From assembly GCA_039995105.1 (NCBI GenBank), contig CP146203.1:1426001-1490000 (forward strand): 64,000 nt of DNA, read 5' to 3'. Of the stretch, positions 15,984-24,852 are shown one piece after another. Positions within the stretch are counted from its first letter, which is position 1; every line of letters begins with the position of its first letter. The notes beneath the pieces were generated by a model, which saw only the letters and a program-made list of their open reading frames with translations, did no database searches and was not told the origin of the DNA. A program made the position numbers and the translations under genes. The stretch comes from Jonesiaceae bacterium BS-20. Lineage in GTDB: Bacteria; Actinomycetota; Actinomycetes; Actinomycetales; Cellulomonadaceae.

Positions 15984-18900
15984 TTAGGAAACCACAACAA
16001 TCAGGTCACCACCATCGAGGTTTTGCACGGTACCGATTGCCACGCGGGCAACGGTTCCGGTGACGGGACTGGTGATCGTGGCTTCCATCTTCATCGCCTC
16101 GATGGTTGCCACGGCTTGGCCTGCGGTGATCTTTTGTCCCTCTTGCACCATGACGGTAACCGAGCCGGCATACGGCGAGGCAATCTCGCCCGGTACTGAT
16201 GGGTTGGCCTTTTCGATGGTCGCTGAGGTGTCCTCAACCGAGGTGTCTCTGATCTGGGTAGGGCGCAGTTGGCCATTGAGGGTAAACATGACCGAGCGCA
16301 TACCGCGCACATCCGGCTCCCCCACCGCCTCGAGGCCAACGAGTAGGCGCACACCGCGCTCGAGTTCAATCTCTACCTCTTGACCACGTGCCAAGCCATA
16401 CAGATAGCTTTCGGTATCAATAACAGAGACGTCACCGTAGTTCTCAAGTACCTGTTCAAAGTCCTTGGTGGGAGCGGGGAACAGCAGGTGATTGAGCCGG
16501 TTACGGCGCTCCTGCGAGGTCCCCTGCAGATCCTTGTGACCCTCAGGCGAGATAGGCGTGATCCCCCGGTATGCGGTGCGCCCGGCCAGCGTCTTGGTAC
16601 GGAACGGCTCGGGCCAACCACCCGGAGGGTTACCGAGCTCTCCTCCCAGGAACGAGATGACCGATTCTGGGATGTCAAAGCTTTGCGGGTCCGCGGCAAA
16701 CTCATCCGCGGTCGCACCAGCGGCCACGAGCTGCAGCGCAAGGTCGCCAACCACCTTCGATGACGGCGTCACCTTAATCAGACGACCCAAGATCCGGTCC
16801 GCGTCCGCGTAAGTGGACTCAATATCCTCAAACCGGCTGGCAAGACCCAACGCGGCCGCCTGCGCTCGCAGGTTGGTGAGTTGGCCACCTGGGATTTCAT
16901 GGTTGTATACCCGCCCGGTAGGCCCGGTCAACCCGGACTCAAACGGCCGGTACATGGCCCGTACCGCTTCCCAGTACGGTTCCAGGTCGCACACGGCGCC
17001 TAAGTCCATGCCAGTGTCACGCTCGGTGTGTTCGAGCGCCGCTACGAGCGCAGACATGGGCGGCTGCGAGGTATTGCCTGCCATCGCCGAGTTAGCCACG
17101 TCAACCGCGTCCACACCGGCATCGATAGCCGCCAACAGGGTTGCCATCTGGCCACCCGTGGTGTCATGGGTGTGTAGATGCACCGGCAGATCAAACCGAT
17201 CCCGCAGTGCCGTGACCAAGATCTTGGCCGCCTGAGGACGCAACAGACCCGCCATGTCCTTAATGGCCAAAATGTGCGCGCCTGCGCTGACAATCTCCTG
17301 AGCCAATCCAAGATAATACTCGAGCGTGTAGATGTCCTCGGCAGGGTCCAACAGGTTACCCGTGTAGCACAGCGCAACCTCAGCCACGGCGGTGCCCGTA
17401 CTGCGCACCGCCTCGATAGCCGGGCGCATCTGCTCGACGTCATTTAAGGCATCGAAAATCCGGAAAATATCGATCCCAGTGTCGGTAGCTTCCTTGACAA
17501 AGGCCTCAGTCACCTCGGTTGGGTACGGGGTATAACCAACCGTGTTGCGTCCGCGCAGCAGCATCTGAAGCGCCACGTTAGGCAACGCCGCCCGCAGCTT
17601 CTCAAGCCTGCGCCACGGGTCCTCACCTAAGAACCGCAAGGCAACGTCATAGGTCGCGCCTCCCCAAGCCTCAACCGACAGCAGTTGCGGAGTGCTGCGC
17701 GCTACGTACGGCGCAACCTGGGTCAGATCACGGGTACGCACCCGCGTAGCCAATAGCGACTGGTGCGCGTCACGGAACGTCGTGTCCGTAATGGCAACGG
17801 CCTGCTGCGCTCGCAGATCTTTGGCGAACTGCTCGGGCCCCACCTCAAGTAAGCGCTGACGCGAGCCCGCAGGCGCAGGAACAGAAACATCGATCTTGGG
17901 CAGTTTGAACTGCGGATCAACCGCATTGCCGGACGACCCATTGGGCTGATTGACCGTGACGTTGCCCAAGAAATTTAGTAGCTTAGTGCCACGGTCTGCT
18001 GATGCTCGCGCCGAGAGCAACTCGGGGCGCTCATCAATAAAGTTTGTGGTGATCTGACCAGCCACAAATTGCTCATCCGCCAACACCGCTTGCAAGAACG
18101 GGATATTGGTGCGAATTCCGCGGATGCGAAACTCTGCCAAAGCCCGGCGCGCACGGCGCACGGCCGTTGGAAAGTCCCGGCCCCGGCAAGTCAGCTTGAC
18201 CAGCATGGAGTCAAAGTGACCGGTGATCTCCGAGCCCGCCGTTGCGGTGGCACCATCGAGTCGAATACCGGCGCCGCCCGGGGAACGGTAAGCGGTGATG
18301 CGTCCGGTGTCCGGCCTAAACCCGTTAGCTGGGTCTTCCGTAGTAATCCGGGTCTGCAGGGCAAAGCCGTTGATGTGGATGTTCTCCTGGCGGATACCCA
18401 GCGACTCTAATGTGGCTCCCGCGGCAATGCTCATCTGCGCGGCGACCAAGTCAACATCAGTGACTTCCTCCGTCACGGTGTGCTCAACCTGAATGCGCGG
18501 GTTCATCTCAATGAATACGTGCTGGCCCTCGCGTTCACCCGCGGTGTCAAGCAAAAACTCGACCGTACCGGCATTCTGATAGCCAATCGCTTGAGCGAAC
18601 TTCACCGCATCCGCACACAGCGCGGCACGAACTTCCGGATCAAGGTTTGGCGCCGGTGCGATCTCAACCACCTTTTGGTGGCGACGCTGCAACGAGCAGT
18701 CCCGCTCGTATAGGTGCACCACGTTGCCGTGGCCGTCCGCCAGGATCTGTACCTCAATGTGACGCGGGCGCAGGACCGCCTGCTCTAGGAACATGGTGTC
18801 ATCACCGAATGCTCCCTTGGCTTCGCGCATAGCTGCCTCGAGGGCGGGTTTGAGGTCCGCTTGAGTCTCAACCCGGCGCATTCCACGGCCGCCACCGCCG

Positions 18901-19394
18901 GCTACTGCCTTGGCAAAGAGTGGGAATCCAATCTTCTGTGCCTGGGTAAGCAGGAAGTCAAGATCGTTTGATGGGTCACACGACTGCAAGACCGGAATAC
19001 CGGCGGCCTTCGCCGCTCGAATAGCCCGGACCTTATCCCCCGCAAGTTCCAGCACTTGCGCAGGTGGGCCCACAAACGCAATTCCATTATCGTGGCAGGC
19101 CTGGGCTAGATCCGGATTCTCGGCCAGGAAGCCGTAACCGGGATAAATGGCGTCCGCGCCAGCGTCCTTAGCCACTCGAATCATCTCATCGATATTCAAA
19201 TATGCCCGGACGGGCTGCCCCTCCTCACCGATTAAATACGCTTCATCGGCTTTGAGTCGGTGCTCGGAGTTACGGTCTTCCTTAGGAAACACCGCAACGG
19301 TGCGTGAACCAAGTTCAACAGCCGCCCGGAACGCGCGGACCGCGATCTCAGCACGGTTAGCTACGAGTACTTTTTCGAACACAAGACACCCCAT
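15984..19394 (-). CDS. pyc: Pyruvate carboxylase
   Basis: Biotin-dependent anaplerotic enzyme that makes oxaloacetate from pyruvate and bicarbonate. The product of about 1136 aa has all three parts: an N-terminal biotin carboxylase (KVLVANRAEIAVRAFRAA, KAVAGGGGRGMR, EMNPRIQVEHTVTE), a carboxyltransferase TIM barrel (TTFRDAHQSLLATRVRTRD, HTHDTTGGQ), and a C-terminal biotinyl domain with the biotin lysine in EAMKM about 35 residues from the end. The frame is open further upstream but not pyc-like. I take the ATG at 19394 because TAGGCT lies 5 nt before it; a GTG at 19382 would give the more usual short N-terminus. Confidence 0.93.
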   Translation of the reverse strand: MGCLVFEKVLVANRAEIAVRAFRAAVELGSRTVAVFPKEDRNSEHRLKADEAYLIGEEGQPVRAYLNIDEMIRVAKDAGADAIYPGYGFLAENPDLAQACHDNGIAFVGPPAQVLELAGDKVRAIRAAKAAGIPVLQSCDPSNDLDFLLTQAQKIGFPLFAKAVAGGGGRGMRRVETQADLKPALEAAMREAKGAFGDDTMFLEQAVLRPRHIEVQILADGHGNVVHLYERDCSLQRRHQKVVEIAPAPNLDPEVRAALCADAVKFAQAIGYQNAGTVEFLLDTAGEREGQHVFIEMNPRIQVEHTVTEEVTDVDLVAAQMSIAAGATLESLGIRQENIHINGFALQTRITTEDPANGFRPDTGRITAYRSPGGAGIRLDGATATAGSEITGHFDSMLVKLTCRGRDFPTAVRRARRALAEFRIRGIRTNIPFLQAVLADEQFVAGQITTNFIDERPELLSARASADRGTKLLNFLGNVTVNQPNGSSGNAVDPQFKLPKIDVSVPAPAGSRQRLLEVGPEQFAKDLRAQQAVAITDTTFRDAHQSLLATRVRTRDLTQVAPYVARSTPQLLSVEAWGGATYDVALRFLGEDPWRRLEKLRAALPNVALQMLLRGRNTVGYTPYPTEVTEAFVKEATDTGIDIFRIFDALNDVEQMRPAIEAVRSTGTAVAEVALCYTGNLLDPAEDIYTLEYYLGLAQEIVSAGAHILAIKDMAGLLRPQAAKILVTALRDRFDLPVHLHTHDTTGGQMATLLAAIDAGVDAVDVANSAMAGNTSQPPMSALVAALEHTERDTGMDLGAVCDLEPYWEAVRAMYRPFESGLTGPTGRVYNHEIPGGQLTNLRAQAAALGLASRFEDIESTYADADRILGRLIKVTPSSKVVGDLALQLVAAGATADEFAADPQSFDIPESVISFLGGELGNPPGGWPEPFRTKTLAGRTAYRGITPISPEGHKDLQGTSQERRNRLNHLLFPAPTKDFEQVLENYGDVSVIDTESYLYGLARGQEVEIELERGVRLLVGLEAVGEPDVRGMRSVMFTLNGQLRPTQIRDTSVEDTSATIEKANPSVPGEIASPYAGSVTVMVQEGQKITAGQAVATIEAMKMEATITSPVTGTVARVAIGTVQNLDGGDLIVVVS

Positions 19395-19516
19395 CAACAA
19401 GCCTAAGAGTAAACAATCGTCCTTGTAACTATAAAAAGTTATCAAAGTTGAGGTCCGTTTACCTAAAATGAACGATGATCGCATAAGAACTTGCCAAGGC
19501 AAGATAGGGTGTATCC

Positions 19517-20323
19517 GTGGCAGTTTTAGGAATTTGTAGCCTTAAAGGCGGCGTAGGCAAAACATCGGTGACTTTGGGTCTGGCATCAGCGGCATACGCC
19601 GCCGGTTTGCGTACCCTAATAATCGACTTGGACCCCCAAGCAGACACAACACTCGCATTGGGAGTTTCCGGACAAGCACCAATGGATGTCGCTGACGTTC
19701 TAGACACTCCATCGAAGCTCATTGTGGACTCCGCAATCGTGCCAAGTGTGTGGGCTCCTGACCGACTCCACGTCATGATGGGGTCTTCCGAGTCCGCGCG
19801 CCATGATGGCCCGTCCTATGCCCACCGGCTCACGCGGCTACAAAACGCGATCGAGCAACTTGAACACCCGTACGACCTTGTTCTCATAGACTGCCCACCA
19901 TCGCTCGGCGGCCTGACCCGTCAGGGACTCACTGCGTGCCAGCGAGCTCTCGTAGTGACCGAGCTAGGTCTATTCTCCGTGACCGCGGCCGGCCGCGCGT
20001 TTGCGGCAATCGATGATATCCGCCAATCGAGCGCGCCCCAGTTGCAACCACTTGGGGTATTGGTTAACCGCGTGCGCACCCGGTCTTCCGAGCAAGCATT
20101 TAGGCAAGAAGAACTGACCCAAATGTTTGGGGACCTAGTTCTTCCAACGTATATTCCTGAGCGCGCCGCACTTCAGCAGGCACAAGGCGCCGGAAGCGCC
20201 ATTCATGATTGGCCGTCACGCGCCGCGCGAGATCTCGCCGACCGGTTCGATGCCGTACTGCAACTTGCGATGGCTTCTATGTCAACACCGTTAGAGCCGG
20301 AATCGGTCTCCGGTAACTTGTGA
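19517..20323 (+). CDS. ParA/MinD-like partition ATPase
   Basis: A deviant Walker ATPase of 268 aa: GICSLKGGVGKTSVTLGLA carries the KGGVGKT motif (about residues 10-16), then LIIDLDPQADTTLALG and YDLVLIDCPPSLGGLTRQGL. There is no ParB gene nearby, so this is not the chromosomal parAB pair; orphan ParA-like proteins at this position beside MerR/FtsR genes recur in actinobacteria and may act in division or envelope organisation. It starts with GTG, 6 nt after TAGGGT (19505-19510), suggesting a leaderless mRNA divergent from pyc. Confidence 0.85.
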   Translation: MAVLGICSLKGGVGKTSVTLGLASAAYAAGLRTLIIDLDPQADTTLALGVSGQAPMDVADVLDTPSKLIVDSAIVPSVWAPDRLHVMMGSSESARHDGPSYAHRLTRLQNAIEQLEHPYDLVLIDCPPSLGGLTRQGLTACQRALVVTELGLFSVTAAGRAFAAIDDIRQSSAPQLQPLGVLVNRVRTRSSEQAFRQEELTQMFGDLVLPTYIPERAALQQAQGAGSAIHDWPSRAARDLADRFDAVLQLAMASMSTPLEPESVSGNL

Positions 20324-20328
20324 CGATT

Positions 20329-20363
20329 AGGGTTGCACGCTAGATTATTGCGGCGTGCCCACC
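20329..20363. terminator. Hairpin between convergent parA-like and MerR genes
   Basis: GCACGC (20335-20340) pairs with GCGTGC (20353-20358) around a 12-nt loop, extended by an outer GGGT/ACCC helix. It lies directly after the parA-like stop, in the only noncoding gap between two convergent genes. There is no clear U-run, so its role as a terminator is inferred from position. Confidence 0.45.
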
Positions 20364-20458
20364 CTGTATCTGAACCATTCTGTGACTAAACGCAGGCCTA
20401 GGATCTTAGAAAACGAGCCCTCTATTTGACGGGCTACGCCCTAGTTAACAAGCTGGGT

Positions 20459-21049
20459 CTATCCTACGACCCGAGCCTTGCGGCGCTTAGCGAGTTCGTC
20501 TTCCGGCTGGTTGGGGGCGATTGGCTCTTCAACCAGGCGCTCAGCTGGCAACATAGCCAGCGTACCTTCAACCTCGCGCCAAACGCGGCCAACGGCGATC
20601 CCAAAGACACCCTGGCCCCCCTGAACGAGATCAATTACCTCATCATCTGAGGTGCACTCGTACACGGAAGCACCATCAGACATCAACGTAATGTGCGAAA
20701 GCGATTCGATGCCGCGCTCACGTAACCGTTCAACAGCGATTCGGATCTGTTGGAGAGAGACCCCGGTGTCCAGCAAACGCTTGACAACCTTGAGCACCAA
20801 GATGTCCCGGAAACTGTAGAGTCGGTGGGTTCCCGAGCCCGTTGCAGGGCGTACGGACGGTTCAACCAGCTGCGTGCGAGCCCAGTAATCAAGTTGGCGG
20901 TAGGTGATTCCAGCTGCTCGACATGCGGTTGGGCCGCGGTAACCCGTCAAGGCGTCTTGGTCTTCAATTCCATCCCCAAAAAGTGTGCCTTGGGTCCGCA
21001 ATGCAACGGGCGCAGGAGCCGATCCCTTGATCTGCCCTAAATCGCTCAT
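20459..21049 (-). CDS. MerR family transcriptional regulator
   Basis: A 196-aa protein with a MerR-type winged helix (YRGPTACRAAGITYRQLDYWARTQLVEPSVRP, then GTHRLYSFRDILVLKVVKRLLDTGVSLQQIR). No cysteine metal-binding loop is visible, so this is not a metal sensor of the classical kind; it resembles the MerR protein encoded beside FtsR and GarA in actinobacteria. The ATG at 21049 has GGAGG 6 nt upstream, so the extra 25 codons available further upstream are rejected. It lies 182 nt downstream of ftsR; its targets are unknown. Confidence 0.8.
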   Translation of the reverse strand: MSDLGQIKGSAPAPVALRTQGTLFGDGIEDQDALTGYRGPTACRAAGITYRQLDYWARTQLVEPSVRPATGSGTHRLYSFRDILVLKVVKRLLDTGVSLQQIRIAVERLRERGIESLSHITLMSDGASVYECTSDDEVIDLVQGGQGVFGIAVGRVWREVEGTLAMLPAERLVEEPIAPNQPEDELAKRRKARVVG

Positions 21050-21231
21050 TGCATCCTCCGGATGGAGTTGGGGCGCATACCATTGCGCATCTGAAACTTT
21101 GCTGAACTGTTGTCCTAAATCCAACGCTAAGTCCCGACTCCAACTTGGTCAATGACCGACGGGCCTACCTCGCGGCGTGTCGCACAACTCGCGGTCAAGT
21201 TCAACTTGAGAGTCAGATATTCATTGTTTTG

Positions 21232-22035
21232 CTAGTAACGACCATCATTACCCGTCACACCGTGGCGCATCCAAGACGTGTGCAATTGCGAGCACAACTC
21301 AGCAATCTCTCCTGCCGTGGCATCTGCGCGAGCTTGGGCCGACGTTGTATCTTTGCTCCGTAGCGCTGCAACTGACTGTTCAATTATTGCCAACTGGCGG
21401 TCCGCGGCAGCACGCATTGACCGCAGATGACGCCAATCAATACCGTGTTCACGCAGAAGAGCCGCGATCCGCACAATTTCTTTTTCGTGGCTGAGGTCAG
21501 CCCGAGCCGCAAAGCCCGTGCTTCGCTGCTCCCCTGCCCGGATCAGTCCAGCCGCAACCATCTCGTTGATGAAATCTTGCGAGACTCCGGTAGCGGCAGC
21601 TAATTTTTGAAACTCCATTGCGCTCGCCTGAACAGGTGAAAGCCCGTCTTGGGTGGCTAGCCGTGGCCGCACTGGATGATCGAGGCTGGACTCTCCGCTG
21701 TCAAGCGCGGTCAGCATCTCCTTGATCACCTTGAGAGGCAAGTAACGGTCCCGCTGCTCAACCAGAACAAAGCGCAACCGCTCGATATCTGCGGGACTGT
21801 ATTTTCGGTACCCCGAGGCCGTGCGGACCGGGTCGATTAGTCCCTGCTCTTCCAAGAAGCGCAGTTTTGAGTGACTAACCGCCGGAAACTCCAAACTCAA
21901 ATGCCGCAACACATCGGAAATCCGCATGGTTGCGTTTCGAGACAAATTCTGGGGCCACGATGCCGACTCTTCCTCGGGAGGAACGAATCTAGAACCAGAG
22001 TCCCCGCCTCGGTGCGCGTTATTGGCTGAGGCCAC
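21232..22035 (-). CDS. ftsR: MerR family regulator, FtsR-like
   Basis: A 267-aa regulator with the domain order of actinobacterial FtsR (the Rv1828 type): a MerR winged helix starting at about residue 37 (MRISDVLRHLSLEFPAVSHSKLRFLEEQGLIDP, ASGYRKYSPADIERLRFVL) and a C-terminal region with a second helical DNA-contact-like segment (FQKLAAATGVSQDFINEMVAAG). FtsR activates ftsZ in Corynebacterium; that role here is transferred from the family. The GTG start at 22035 is 6 nt after the fhaA-like stop; an ATG at residue 37 is a possible alternative. Confidence 0.75.
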   Translation of the reverse strand: MASANNAHRGGDSGSRFVPPEEESASWPQNLSRNATMRISDVLRHLSLEFPAVSHSKLRFLEEQGLIDPVRTASGYRKYSPADIERLRFVLVEQRDRYLPLKVIKEMLTALDSGESSLDHPVRPRLATQDGLSPVQASAMEFQKLAAATGVSQDFINEMVAAGLIRAGEQRSTGFAARADLSHEKEIVRIAALLREHGIDWRHLRSMRAAADRQLAIIEQSVAALRSKDTTSAQARADATAGEIAELCSQLHTSWMRHGVTGNDGRY

Positions 22036-22041
22036 TAACGA

Positions 22042-22548
22042 TCACTGCCCACTTTGCGGAGCAGTGCCGGAGGAAGGCAGGGACAACGGGCTGATGTAGA
22101 AGACCATCCGGTACTTACCAATTTGGATCTCGTCACCCGTGCGCAACGTGTAGCTATCAACCCGGTCCCTGTTGATGTAGGTACCATTCAGCGAACCGGC
22201 ATCGCGGATTTCGTAATTATCGCCCACACGCACAAACTCGGAGTGGCGCCGCGAAACCGTGACGTCGTTGAGAAAAATATCAGCTTTTTCGCTACGCCCG
22301 GCACGGATCTGATCCCGGTCCAGCAGGAAACGTTCGCCCTCACCGGCCATGGTGCGCACAACTAATAGGCCGGATCCCTTGGGAAGCCCATTAACGATAT
22401 TGCGCACATCTTGGGAGGTTCCGGCCGCATTATAGGCTTCATCGAGCGCCCCAATACTTGAAAGCGTAATGGTGCTGTCACTGAGTTGTGCAGTCGGTTC
22501 AGGCTCGCTTTCCGCAGCAGCAGCTGGGTTTGGAACTTGATCGCTCAT
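22042..22548 (-). CDS. FHA-domain protein, GarA/OdhI-like
   Basis: A 168-aa phosphothreonine-binding protein. The FHA domain is intact: RAGRSEKADIFLNDVTVSRRHSEF and DAGSLNGTYINRDRV hold the conserved GR, S-RH and NG residues. In GarA/OdhI a phosphorylated N-terminal ETT motif folds back onto the FHA domain and switches off inhibition of 2-oxoglutarate dehydrogenase. Here the corresponding stretch is DSTITLSSI (residues 24-32) without ETT, so control by a Ser/Thr kinase may differ. GGGAGG precedes the ATG. First gene of the FHA-ftsR-merR run. Confidence 0.85.
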   Translation of the reverse strand: MSDQVPNPAAAAESEPEPTAQLSDSTITLSSIGALDEAYNAAGTSQDVRNIVNGLPKGSGLLVVRTMAGEGERFLLDRDQIRAGRSEKADIFLNDVTVSRRHSEFVRVGDNYEIRDAGSLNGTYINRDRVDSYTLRTGDEIQIGKYRMVFYISPLSLPSSGTAPQSGQ

Positions 22549-22582
22549 GGAAACCTCCCATATTCATAGGCTCAACGAGCCA

Positions 22583-22605
22583 AAACGGCCGGTATAACTA
22601 CCGGT
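22583..22605 (-). terminator. Hairpin upstream of the FHA gene, possible terminator of the pgsA-DUF881 operon
   Basis: On the minus strand ACCGGTAGTTATACCGG forms a 6-bp stem with a 4-nt loop and is followed by CCGTTTT. It would stop leftward transcripts arriving from the DUF881 genes before the FHA gene. The short stem keeps confidence moderate. A second weak candidate, a 4-bp stem followed by T6, lies at about 22672-22700. Confidence 0.4.
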
Positions 22606-22730
22606 CAGCATACTTTACTCTAACGGAAAACCTATGTTAAGCGCTTCCCAAACAGTGGTATTTACGCAAGCCTAAAAAACCCGCGAATATCCGATTCTTT
22701 AATCGCATATTTCTCGATCCCGGTTACGCT

Positions 22731-23555
22731 CTATGGGGTCTCCAGCGGCACGGCAAACTTAGGAGCGGTAATCACAACGGTTGCCGTAATCTCCACCTTA
22801 TCCATGGGGGTTACTGTCACGGTGGCATCACTCGAGCGGACCGAACTCAAGGCACCACCTGGAATCTCAAGCGCCGGTTGCAACGTGTTGGGATCACCGA
22901 TAGCTTTCCAAAGGAATGGCCCTTCCGTGCGGATACCGTCAATTTCGACTCCTCCGCCACTGAGATCTACAAAGTGGCTCGAAGTCACCATGCGCAACCC
23001 ATTGACTTCAACCGCCTCGGCACCCGCGTTCCGCAGCTCTTCCAAGACGTTGAATAAGGTGGCAGCCCGCAGTTCCTTACCGCCTTCATAGACCCCGATA
23101 GTGATTCCGGGACCCTGGGCCGCCAGACGCCCGGACAAGATCCCTTGGACGCGGGCATTTTCGTGGGCGGCTTCGAGGGCAGCCAGGTTTGATTGGCTAC
23201 CGGATTCCAGTTCAGCTTCTTGGGTACGCAGTCGCACCAGGTCGGCTTCTAACTCACTCGTACGCTGCGTTACATCGTCCAACAGGTTCACCAGATCGGA
23301 CTGCCGAAGGGACGCAAATTCGTCTTGCTGGGCCACCTGGAGTTGAACCACCAGCGCAAAACCCAACGAGGCGCACAGCAGGGCCACAAGGGTTTGGGCC
23401 CGTGTTAGCCGCGGTTTCATCGCGATCCACAGGCGCTGCTTCGGGGTCAGATTGGCGCGTTTGAGGGCGCTTTGTTGATCCGGCGTCAGTGTCGGGGGTA
23501 GTGCGTCCTTGTTAGGTGGACCGTGGTCCTCCTGCGGCTCATGTTCGGTTGCCAT
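22731..23555 (-). CDS. DUF881 family membrane-anchored protein (second copy)
   Basis: A 274-aa protein with one transmembrane helix (LVALLCASLGFALVVQLQV, about residues 56-74), a coiled-coil stretch after it (LVNLLDDVTQRTSELEADLVRLRTQEAEL) and an extracytoplasmic DUF881 domain (GRLAAQGPGITIGVYEGG, NVLEELRNAGAEAVEVNGLR). Two DUF881 proteins flanking a small basic membrane protein form a conserved actinobacterial cluster near pgsA and GarA; a link to cell envelope or division is inferred from context, and the molecular function is not known to me. Confidence 0.85.
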   Translation of the reverse strand: MATEHEPQEDHGPPNKDALPPTLTPDQQSALKRANLTPKQRLWIAMKPRLTRAQTLVALLCASLGFALVVQLQVAQQDEFASLRQSDLVNLLDDVTQRTSELEADLVRLRTQEAELESGSQSNLAALEAAHENARVQGILSGRLAAQGPGITIGVYEGGKELRAATLFNVLEELRNAGAEAVEVNGLRMVTSSHFVDLSGGGVEIDGIRTEGPFLWKAIGDPNTLQPALEIPGGALSSVRSSDATVTVTPMDKVEITATVVITAPKFAVPLETP

Positions 23556-23563
23556 GTATCTAC

Positions 23564-23896
23564 CTAAGCCTTGAAGATGTGTCGCCGGATCGCGGCAACG
23601 TTAGAGAAGATTCGAATACCTAAGACCACGACCACTCCGGTAGACAGCTGTGAGCCCACCCCAAGCTGGTCTCCCAGGAACACAATAAAAGCCGCGACCA
23701 CTACGTTCGACAGGAATGACACCAGGAACACACGGTCATCAAACATGCCATCAAGCAATGCCCGCAATCCGCCGAACAGGGCATCCAGCGCGGCCACTAC
23801 CGCAATTGGCAGATAAGGCTGCAGGTAAATCGGCACGGTCGGTTCCAGCATGAGACCAGCAACTACGCCAATAATGAGGCCAAAGAACGGAATCAC
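23564..23896 (-). CDS. Small basic family membrane protein (DUF1290)
   Basis: A 110-aa very hydrophobic protein with about three membrane segments (FFGLIIGVVAGLML, YLPIAVVAALDALFGGLRALL, VFLVSFLSNVVVAAFIVFLG). It matches the Sbp/DUF1290 family found between paired DUF881 genes in actinobacteria and near division genes in Firmicutes. It starts with GTG preceded by AAAGGTGA; 8 nt separate it from the next gene in the operon. Function unknown. Confidence 0.85.
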   Translation of the reverse strand: MIPFFGLIIGVVAGLMLEPTVPIYLQPYLPIAVVAALDALFGGLRALLDGMFDDRVFLVSFLSNVVVAAFIVFLGDQLGVGSQLSTGVVVVLGIRIFSNVAAIRRHIFKA

Positions 23897-23963
23897 GCGT
23901 TCACCTTTTCACGGTAGGTTACATCGGACAGAACGAGACACAGGGACTTATATGATGCTCTCA

Positions 23964-24839
23964 TCAAGGCTCCGCAATCTCTTGTGCTAGCCGCAGCCGA
24001 CGGGAACTCCCAGCTGGCAGTTCTAACTCTTTTGCTTGTTCAATGCGAGCATCAATTCCGTAGGCAGACGCCAGCAACGTCAATTGATCGGAAGCCAGTG
24101 AGCGAGAGAAGTTGATTTCCAAACGATCCGGGTCCCCTATCGCCTCAATCGTGTACGGGGCACTCAATCCGACTAGGTCCACCAAGATTGCTGACCCTGC
24201 GCTACGAATTGCTGTCGTGACGGTCAATCGTTTGTCATTGATCGCGATTGACTCGGCTCCCGAGGCCCACAGACCGTTTACGACCGCGCGGATATCGGAG
24301 TCTTGGACTCGGCGTTCCTCATCGTCGTCCGCACCCGGTCCGTCTGCCATGGTGACGCGTAAGCCGGGGCCGGTGATTGCAACACCACCATTGGTCAGTT
24401 CATCACGTGCTAGTGCTTCACTGAGTTCGGGGTCGACCGATTCCAAAATCTCAGCGTGCAGCGCGGCAACCTTCTCAGTTACCGCGTCATGGTCAGTAGT
24501 AGCCGTATCGAACCGCTGCTGCCGTTCCCTGATCTCGCCAATCAAGACCTGTCGCGTTGTCGAACTTAGCTCCGCACGGGACCGCAACGAAAGTACGCCT
24601 GTGATAGTCATGAATCCCAAAGCAACGGCAAGGCCAAGGCTCAAGCTCCGACTTACCGCCGATCTTTTCTCCGAGCGTCCCAAGGTGGCTAGGCGGCGCT
24701 TTCGTCCAGCGGCAACTTGGTAACCCGGATCGATCGGAGAGTCCATGACCTCGCGCAGCAACGTCATGGAGGCATCGACGGGCCGTTGACTGCCTTGCCC
24801 ATGGCTGGGCCGGTGATTGGGGGTGTGTGACCCTGTCAT
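23964..24839 (-). CDS. DUF881 family membrane-anchored protein (first copy)
   Basis: A 291-aa protein with a cytoplasmic N-terminus of about 75 residues, one transmembrane helix (SLGLAVALGFMTITGVLSL), a short coiled coil (ATTDHDAVTEKVAALHAEIL) and a DUF881 domain (GVAITGPGLRVTMADGPG, IRAVVNGLWASGAESIAIN). It is paralogous to the copy at 22731-23555, and the pair plus the small basic protein probably forms a membrane complex. It begins 13 nt after the pgsA stop. Confidence 0.85.
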   Translation of the reverse strand: MTGSHTPNHRPSHGQGSQRPVDASMTLLREVMDSPIDPGYQVAAGRKRRLATLGRSEKRSAVSRSLSLGLAVALGFMTITGVLSLRSRAELSSTTRQVLIGEIRERQQRFDTATTDHDAVTEKVAALHAEILESVDPELSEALARDELTNGGVAITGPGLRVTMADGPGADDDEERRVQDSDIRAVVNGLWASGAESIAINDKRLTVTTAIRSAGSAILVDLVGLSAPYTIEAIGDPDRLEINFSRSLASDQLTLLASAYGIDARIEQAKELELPAGSSRRLRLAQEIAEP

Positions 24840-24852
24840 GAGCGCCGCACCA

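Noticed and set aside
15984-19394. Possibility of a riboswitch or separate genes for biotin carboxylase and carboxyltransferase
   Set aside because: The frame is continuous across all three domains and the short upstream region holds no riboswitch-like structure.
19490-19503. CTTGCC-AA-GGCAAG inverted repeat upstream of the parA-like gene
   Set aside because: Only 6-bp arms, no second copy in the window and no regulator nearby; too weak to call an operator.
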